Assembly (NCBI RefSeq): GCF_026191915.1
Contig: NZ_JAIMBY010000002.1
Coordinates: 310,001 to 374,000 of the forward strand
DNA: 64,000 nucleotides
Source of the DNA: Acidiphilium sp. PA
GTDB lineage: Bacteria > Pseudomonadota > Alphaproteobacteria > Acetobacterales > Acetobacteraceae
Reading direction: 5' to 3'
In this document: one piece after another, positions 59,187 through 64,000 of the stretch
Layout of the letters: the number at the start of each line of letters is the position of its first letter
Position numbering within the stretch: the stretch's first letter is position 1
Program-made: the position numbers and the translations under genes
The notes under the pieces: generated by a model
What the model was told of the DNA's origin: nothing
The model's input: only the letters and a program-made list of their open reading frames with translations
Databases searched by the model: none

Positions 59187-61064
59187 GTGCTCTCGCGGCG
59201 ATCGCTGCTCGCGCTGATCGGACTTGGCGCCACGGCACCGGCGGCGCGCGGCGGGCCGGAGCAGCACGTCTGGCCGGAGTGGCAGGCGATTATTTATCAG
59301 CACCAGAATGATGCCCAACTCGATACGCTGCAGCGTATCGGCGTTACCAACGGCAAGATCTTCACCAGCCGTGATGATGCCGCGGGCGATCCGGCCAATC
59401 CGCAGGCCGCCGCGTTCGCGCGGCGCGGCATGCGGTTTTACGTGGAGAACATCGCGACCGATTTCTATTCGGCCTATCACCGCTGGTTTCCTGACCGGCC
59501 GGTGGATGCGGCGTTCCTGGCGGTGCAGGCGTGGCATCGCAGGCATCCGAACGACCCTGCTGCGTTCATCCGCAATCCCGGCCTGTCCGACCCGGTGTGG
59601 CTTGCGCGCATCACGGGCCGGCTTGGCCGGGTGGTGCGCGATTATGCACGCTATCGTCCCCTTTACTACAGCCTGGCCGATGAGCCCGGAATTGCCGATC
59701 TTGCCGCCAACTGGGATTTCGATCTGGCGCCAAGCTCGCTCGCCGGGATGCGTGCCTGGCTGAAGACCCAGTATCCCAGCCTCGCCGCGCTCAATCATCA
59801 GTGGGAGACCGATTTCGCCAGCTGGGATGCCGTCACGCCGGTGCTCACCGATGTGGCGGTACGCCAGTTCAGCCACAATTTTTCTGGCTGGGCCGATTTC
59901 AAGCGTTGGATGGATGTCGCCTTCGCACGCGCGGTCCGGGCGGGTACCGAAGCGGTTCATGCCGCCGACCCCGGGGCGCTCGCCGCGATCGAAGGGGCGC
60001 AGATCCCCGGTTGGGGCGGCTATAATTACACGCATCTCGCCCGCGCGGTCGATGTGATGGAAATCTACGACGGGGACGAGAATATCGAAATCGCCCGCTC
60101 GCTCAATCCGTCGCTGATCATGCTGCTCACGATTGCGGGCGCCGATCCGGCGCAGCGCCATCAACTCTGGCGCAGCGTGCTGCGCGGCATGCGCGGTGCC
60201 ATATTGTGGGATCCCTCCAGCGCCATGGTGCTGGCGGATGGCACGCCCGGCCCCTGGGCGGTGCAGGCGGCGCCGGTGTTCGCGGCATTGCGCGGGCCCC
60301 TCGGCCGCACCCTGCTCGCGGCCGAGCGAATCGATGATGGCATCGCGACACTCTACTCGCCCGCCAGCCTGCGGACCCAATGGCTGCTCGATCGGCGCGG
60401 TGATTGGAGCCGGTGGGAGAACCGCGGTCCTTCGGTCGAGATCGCATCGGATGACCCGGTGCGCGCCGCCATGCGCGGCTTTGCCACGCTGATCGATCGC
60501 GCGGGTTTTCAGGGGCATTACACCGCGCCTGGTCTGATCGAGCAGGGTGTGCTCGCATCCGGGCGCATCCGGCTGTTGTTCATGCCCCACGTGATTGCGC
60601 TGTCGGATCTTGCGGCGGTTTCGATCCGCCGGTTCGTATCCGGCGGCGGTATCGTTGTTGCGGATGTCGTACCCGGCGCGTTCGACGAACACAGCCGCGT
60701 GCGGGAGCGCCCGGTGCTGGCGGATTTGTTTGAGGCCGGCGGTCGCGCGATCATTCAGTCACCATCGGGTGATCGTGCGGCCGCCGTGTTTGCCCGCGCC
60801 GGCCTGGACGCGCCGTTCCGGGTCGAGCGGACGGACGGGCAGGCCGGTGACGACGTACGGTTGTTCCGCTTCCGTCATCGGGGCGCGACCCTGCTTGCCA
60901 TGCATCGCAGTTTTGCGGCGGGCGGCATTGTCGAGCCGTTCACGCTTCATCTGGCGTCGGCGGCCGCGACGACGGATTTGCGGAGCGGGGCCAAGACGGG
61001 GCCGGTTCGCCGGCTGGACCTGACGCTCGATCCGGTGACGCCGACTGTGCTCAGGGTTGGCTGA
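59187..61064 (+). CDS. Exported GH42-like glycoside hydrolase
   Basis: The 625-residue product starts at GTG with SRRSLLALIGLGATA, a short Tat-like or Sec signal. It has the barrel of the beta-galactosidase (GH42) clan: acid/base Glu within YYSLADEPGIADL, and conserved GWGGYNYTHLARAVDVMEIYD. A Rossmann-like trimerisation domain follows (LLFMPHVIALSDLA, GGGIVVADVVPG). The nucleophile is not certain by eye. It begins eight bases after the aldo/keto reductase. The substrate is unknown. Confidence 0.72.
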   Translation: MLSRRSLLALIGLGATAPAARGGPEQHVWPEWQAIIYQHQNDAQLDTLQRIGVTNGKIFTSRDDAAGDPANPQAAAFARRGMRFYVENIATDFYSAYHRWFPDRPVDAAFLAVQAWHRRHPNDPAAFIRNPGLSDPVWLARITGRLGRVVRDYARYRPLYYSLADEPGIADLAANWDFDLAPSSLAGMRAWLKTQYPSLAALNHQWETDFASWDAVTPVLTDVAVRQFSHNFSGWADFKRWMDVAFARAVRAGTEAVHAADPGALAAIEGAQIPGWGGYNYTHLARAVDVMEIYDGDENIEIARSLNPSLIMLLTIAGADPAQRHQLWRSVLRGMRGAILWDPSSAMVLADGTPGPWAVQAAPVFAALRGPLGRTLLAAERIDDGIATLYSPASLRTQWLLDRRGDWSRWENRGPSVEIASDDPVRAAMRGFATLIDRAGFQGHYTAPGLIEQGVLASGRIRLLFMPHVIALSDLAAVSIRRFVSGGGIVVADVVPGAFDEHSRVRERPVLADLFEAGGRAIIQSPSGDRAAAVFARAGLDAPFRVERTDGQAGDDVRLFRFRHRGATLLAMHRSFAAGGIVEPFTLHLASAAATTDLRSGAKTGPVRRLDLTLDPVTPTVLRVG

Positions 61065-61085
61065 TCGCTGTGGTTTCGGGCGTTC

Positions 61086-61236
61086 AAGGAAGGAGAGTCT
61101 TCCTTTTTGTGAACAAAAAAGAAGCAAAAAAACTTCGTTGATTGGGGGCCGTGCCGTTTCAAACGCCCATACCGCCGGGATAGAAAGTTTTTTGGTTCTT
61201 TTTTTCAAAGAAGAACGGCTTGTTTCCTCTTCCCCT
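61086..61236. repeat. Bipartite A/T-rich inverted element, copy 5
   Basis: Left arm TCTTCCTTTTTGTGAACAAAA then AAGAAGCAAAAAAACTTCG; right arm GTTTTTTGGTTCTTTTTTTC and AAAGAAGAACGG. Its centre is reversed relative to copies 2 and 3: the complement reads GGTATGGGCGTTTGAAAC. The right arm uses the GGTTC/GAAC pair variant. It lies between the GH42-like gene and metK. Confidence 0.75.
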
Positions 61237-61359
61237 TCGTTCGCATCGAGCAAGTCTCAATCTTGACCCAAACCGCTGTTTCCGCCAATGCCGAAGCGCT
61301 CCGGCATGTGGCCAGGGCGCTCCCCGGCTCCGGGCATTTCGCGACAAGAGGAGAAATCC
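61237..61359 (+). other. metK leader
   Basis: The 123-base leader has a small hairpin ATGCCG-AAGCGCT-CCGGCAT (61288-61307 region) and a second GC-rich CCCGG-CT-CCGGG stem, then AGAGGAG before the ATG. I could not recognise a SAM-II or other SAM riboswitch. Confidence 0.45.
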
Positions 61360-62547
61360 ATGCGCGACCAAGGCGAATTTCTGTTCACTTCGGAATCGGT
61401 TTCCGAAGGTCATCCGGATAAGGTGGCCGACCGTATTTCCGACACCGTGCTCGATGCCTATCTGGCAGCCGACCCCTATGCGCGGGTGGCCTGCGAAACG
61501 CTGGTGACGACCAACCAGATCGTGCTGGCGGGCGAAACCCGTGGGCCGGCCTCGATCACCAACGAATATCTTGCCCATCTCGCGCGCATGGCGGTGCAGG
61601 ATATCGGCTATGATCAGGAGGGTTTTTCCTGGCGTGACGCCAATATCGATGTGCTGCTGCACGCGCAGTCGGCCGATATCGCGGTCGGCGTCGATGCGTC
61701 GGGCAACAAGGACGAAGGAGCCGGCGATCAGGGCATCATGTTCGGGTATGCCTGCACGGAAACCGAGGCGCTGATGCCCGCACCGATCCATTACGCGCAT
61801 CTGATTCTGCGCCGCATGGCGGAGCTGCGCAAAATCGGTGACACCCGCGCCGCCGGCCTGCAGCCGGACGCGAAGAGCCAGGTCACGCTGAAATATGTCG
61901 ACGGCAAGCCGGTCGGCGCGACCTCGATCGTGGTTTCGACCCAGCATGATGAGGGCATTTCGCAGCGGGCGATCAAGGCGATGCTACGGCCCCTGATCAC
62001 TGAACTGCTGCCGGAAGGCTGGATGTGCGACGATGATCATTTCTATGTCAATCCGACCGGGAATTTCGTCATTGGCGGGCCGGACGGCGATTGTGGCCTG
62101 ACCGGGCGGAAAATCATCGTGGACACCTACGGCGGCGCGGCACCGCACGGGGGTGGCGCGTTCTCCGGCAAGGACCCGACCAAGGTCGATCGCTCGGCCG
62201 CCTATATGTGCCGCTATCTTGCGAAAAACGTCGTCGCCGCCGGGCTCGCCAGCCGTTGCACCATTCAGGTCAGCTACGCCATCGGCGTGTCGCATCCACT
62301 GTCGGTTTACGTCGATCTGCATGGCACCGGCAACGATGTCGAGCAGGTCAAGATTGAGCGCGTGCTGCGCGAGGCGGTCAATCTGACGCCGCGCGGCATT
62401 CGCGAGCATCTGCATCTCAACCGGCCGATCTATGTGCCAACTTCCGCCTACGGTCATTTCGGACGCGAACCCGATGCCGAACTCGGCACGTTCACCTGGG
62501 AAAAGACCGATCTGGTCCCGACCTTGAAGTCGGCGTTTGGACGCTAA
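61360..62547 (+). CDS. metK: S-adenosylmethionine synthase
   Basis: The 395-residue enzyme makes SAM from ATP and Met, the methyl source for the many methyltransferases in this window. It begins [21 protein letters not shown], has [13 protein letters not shown], and [22 protein letters not shown] 61360 has AGAGGAG upstream; an in-frame ATG 24 codons earlier lies in the leader hairpin and is not conserved. It precedes trmB by seven bases. Confidence 0.97.
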   Translation: MRDQGEFLFTSESVSEGHPDKVADRISDTVLDAYLAADPYARVACETLVTTNQIVLAGETRGPASITNEYLAHLARMAVQDIGYDQEGFSWRDANIDVLLHAQSADIAVGVDASGNKDEGAGDQGIMFGYACTETEALMPAPIHYAHLILRRMAELRKIGDTRAAGLQPDAKSQVTLKYVDGKPVGATSIVVSTQHDEGISQRAIKAMLRPLITELLPEGWMCDDDHFYVNPTGNFVIGGPDGDCGLTGRKIIVDTYGGAAPHGGGAFSGKDPTKVDRSAAYMCRYLAKNVVAAGLASRCTIQVSYAIGVSHPLSVYVDLHGTGNDVEQVKIERVLREAVNLTPRGIREHLHLNRPIYVPTSAYGHFGREPDAELGTFTWEKTDLVPTLKSAFGR

Positions 62548-62554
62548 CCCGGGC

Positions 62555-63226
62555 ATGGGCGTCAAGCCGCCGCCCGACCGGCTCTACGGTCGGGCGGTCG
62601 GCCATGCCCTGCGGGCGCGCCAGGCGGAACTGATCGACACGCTGCTGCCGCGCCTGCGCTGGCCGGATGCTGGCTTCGGCATGGCGCCGCGCGAAACCTG
62701 GATCGAGGTCGGCGCCGGCGGGTTCGAACATGCCGAGGCGATTGCCACGCAGCATCGGGATGTCGGCCTGATCGCCTGCGAGGTTTTTGCCAATTCGATC
62801 GCCTCGCTGTTATCGCGCCTGGCCCCGCTGGGTGAAACGGCGGTAATCCCCGCCAATCTGCGGGTTTACGACGATGATGCACGGCCGCTGATCCGTCGCA
62901 TGGAACCGGCATCGATCGGGCGGGTCTATCTGATGTTCCCCGATCCCTGGCCGAAGGCGCGCCATGCCAAGCGCCGCTTTGTTCACCCGGCAACGCTGGC
63001 CGATGTCGCCCGCATCCTCGCGCCGGGCGGTGAATGGAGGATCGCCAGCGACGATCCGACCTATCAGGCCTGGGTCGATCAGGTGTTCGGGGAGACGGCG
63101 CTGTTCGACCGGATCGAAACCACCACCACCCGGCCGGATGACTGGTGCGCGACACGCTATGAAGCCAAGGCCATCCGCGCCGGCCGGACGCCGCGCTACT
63201 GGCGTTTCGTGCGCGCGCGATCCTGA
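62555..63226 (+). CDS. trmB: tRNA (guanine-N7-)-methyltransferase
   Basis: The 223-residue SAM enzyme methylates G46 of tRNA. It has RLYGRAVGHALRARQAELID, EVGAGGFEHAEA, VYLMFPDPWPKARHAKRRFV and ATRYEAKAIRAG. ATG 62555 follows metK closely, making a metK-trmB pair that supplies and uses SAM. Confidence 0.95.
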   Translation: MGVKPPPDRLYGRAVGHALRARQAELIDTLLPRLRWPDAGFGMAPRETWIEVGAGGFEHAEAIATQHRDVGLIACEVFANSIASLLSRLAPLGETAVIPANLRVYDDDARPLIRRMEPASIGRVYLMFPDPWPKARHAKRRFVHPATLADVARILAPGGEWRIASDDPTYQAWVDQVFGETALFDRIETTTTRPDDWCATRYEAKAIRAGRTPRYWRFVRARS

Positions 63227-63229
63227 CCG

Positions 63230-64000
63230 ATGGACACGACGGCACGCACCGCGAGCGCGCGCGAGGCCGCGAAAGTCATGGCGGCGGGCGTCGCCAGCAT
63301 GGTGCTCACGGTCGGGCTGGCGCGGTTTTTATACACGCCGCTGCTGCCCTTGATGCAGGCGCACGCGCATCTTTCAGTGACCGGCGGCGGCTGGCTCGCG
63401 ACGATCAATTACGCGGGCTACATGGCTGGCACGCTGCTTGCGGCATCGGTGGGCGATCTCGCCGCGAAATTCCGGCTCTATCGCGTCCTGTTGCTGGTGG
63501 CATTGGTCGGCACCGCCGGGATGGGGCTGACGACCAATTTTGTGATGTGGGCGGTATTGCGGTTCGCGGCCGGCGTTTCCGCGGTTGCGGGGCTGCTGTT
63601 GAGCTCCGGCCTTGTGTTGAACTGGCTGCGCCAGCATGGCCGCCGGCTGGAGCTTGGCATTCATTTCGGCGGCGTCGGGCTGGGGATCGCGGTGTCCGGC
63701 CTGCTGGCCGTGTTGATGGCCGGTTCGCTTAACTGGGCCGACCAATGGCTCGTCGCCGGGGCCGCCGGGCTGCTTCTGCTGATCCCGGCCTTGGGGTGGA
63801 TGCCAGCACCCGTGCCGGTCAGCGGGCATCATGGCGTGCCCACCGACCATCCGCCGTCGCGGGCGTGGCTGGTTCTGTTCACGCTGGCCTATTTCTGCGC
63901 CGGCGTCGGCTACGTGGTCAGCGCTACGTTCATCGTCGCCATCGCAGCGCATGGCCCGGCGCTGCACGGCTATGGCAATCTGGTGTGGGTGGTGGTTGGT
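63230..64000 (+). CDS. YbfB/YjiJ-like MFS transporter, 5' part
   Basis: The product begins MDTTARTASAREAAKVMAAG and runs off the right edge after 257 codons. It has hydrophobic helices with VLTVGLARFLYTPLLPLMQ, INYAGYMAGTLLAAS, and LELGIHFGGVGLGIAVSG, the pattern of the YbfB/YjiJ MFS group. It starts three bases after trmB. The cargo is unknown. Confidence 0.85.
   Translation, partial: MDTTARTASAREAAKVMAAGVASMVLTVGLARFLYTPLLPLMQAHAHLSVTGGGWLATINYAGYMAGTLLAASVGDLAAKFRLYRVLLLVALVGTAGMGLTTNFVMWAVLRFAAGVSAVAGLLLSSGLVLNWLRQHGRRLELGIHFGGVGLGIAVSGLLAVLMAGSLNWADQWLVAGAAGLLLLIPALGWMPAPVPVSGHHGVPTDHPPSRAWLVLFTLAYFCAGVGYVVSATFIVAIAAHGPALHGYGNLVWVVVG

Noticed and set aside
61288-61359. A 24-codon extension of MetK
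   Set aside because: The conserved enzyme starts at ATG 61360 with a good ribosome site; the extension lies in leader hairpins.
61237-61359. A SAM-II riboswitch before metK
   Set aside because: The expected pseudoknot and conserved bases were not found; only small GC stems are present.

Overview
The window is a GC-rich chromosomal stretch that fits an acidophilic or acetic-acid-type member of the Acetobacteraceae (Alphaproteobacteria). Supporting signs are the TrcR (DUF1013) regulator, paired YdcH/DUF465 proteins, a Hint_2-domain surface protein of the kind common in that family, the two-domain sugar methyltransferase-glycosyltransferases, and the rne, rpsD, metK and parC proteins. This assignment is inference; there is no rRNA in the window. 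I found no tRNA, rRNA, CRISPR, phage or insertion sequence. Almost all of the window is tightly packed coding DNA, with many ATGA-type stop/start overlaps.

Layout. 1-2.6 kb: a partial carboxylesterase, gluQ and a Do-type periplasmic protease. 2.8-3.3 kb: a GlcG/HbpS-like protein. 3.3-16 kb: a long minus-strand unit (helicase - PdeM nuclease - photolyase - flavin amine oxidase - DUF1365 - cyclopropane synthase - MFS - phosphatase), with the exonuclease and ATP-dependent DNA ligase leaving divergently. Together these hold the complete four-gene ligase-associated DNA repair cassette fused to a photolyase/membrane-lipid operon. 16-20 kb: purK-purE-DUF465, a second very small DUF465 protein, trcR and moaA. 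20-30 kb: a surface-glycan unit (ugd, methyltransferase-glycosyltransferase fusion, a repeat-bearing methyltransferase, an RgpF-like protein, an acyltransferase, a hypothetical protein) with a divergent sulfotransferase. 30-41 kb: aat, rne, a 1,528-residue Hint protein, rpsD. 41-55 kb: panB, carbonic anhydrase, an M20 hydrolase, recO-parC-FUSC-UPF0114 (overlapping), a GT61 enzyme, pepA, cysQ. 55-64 kb: a SoxR/VOC divergent pair, serine-glyoxylate aminotransferase, dapB - aldo/keto reductase - GH42-like, metK-trmB and the start of an MFS gene.

The most striking non-coding content is two families of structured repeats. One is a bipartite A/T-rich inverted element (five two-armed copies and two single-armed ones) found beside gene ends. 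The other is a roughly 210-bp, five-hairpin, almost wholly palindromic element present twice, whose two copies differ by compensated base-pair changes in several stems. One A/T-rich copy supplies the stop codon of the giant Hint protein. These repeats, the repair/lipid operon and the internally repeated methyltransferase are the main leads.
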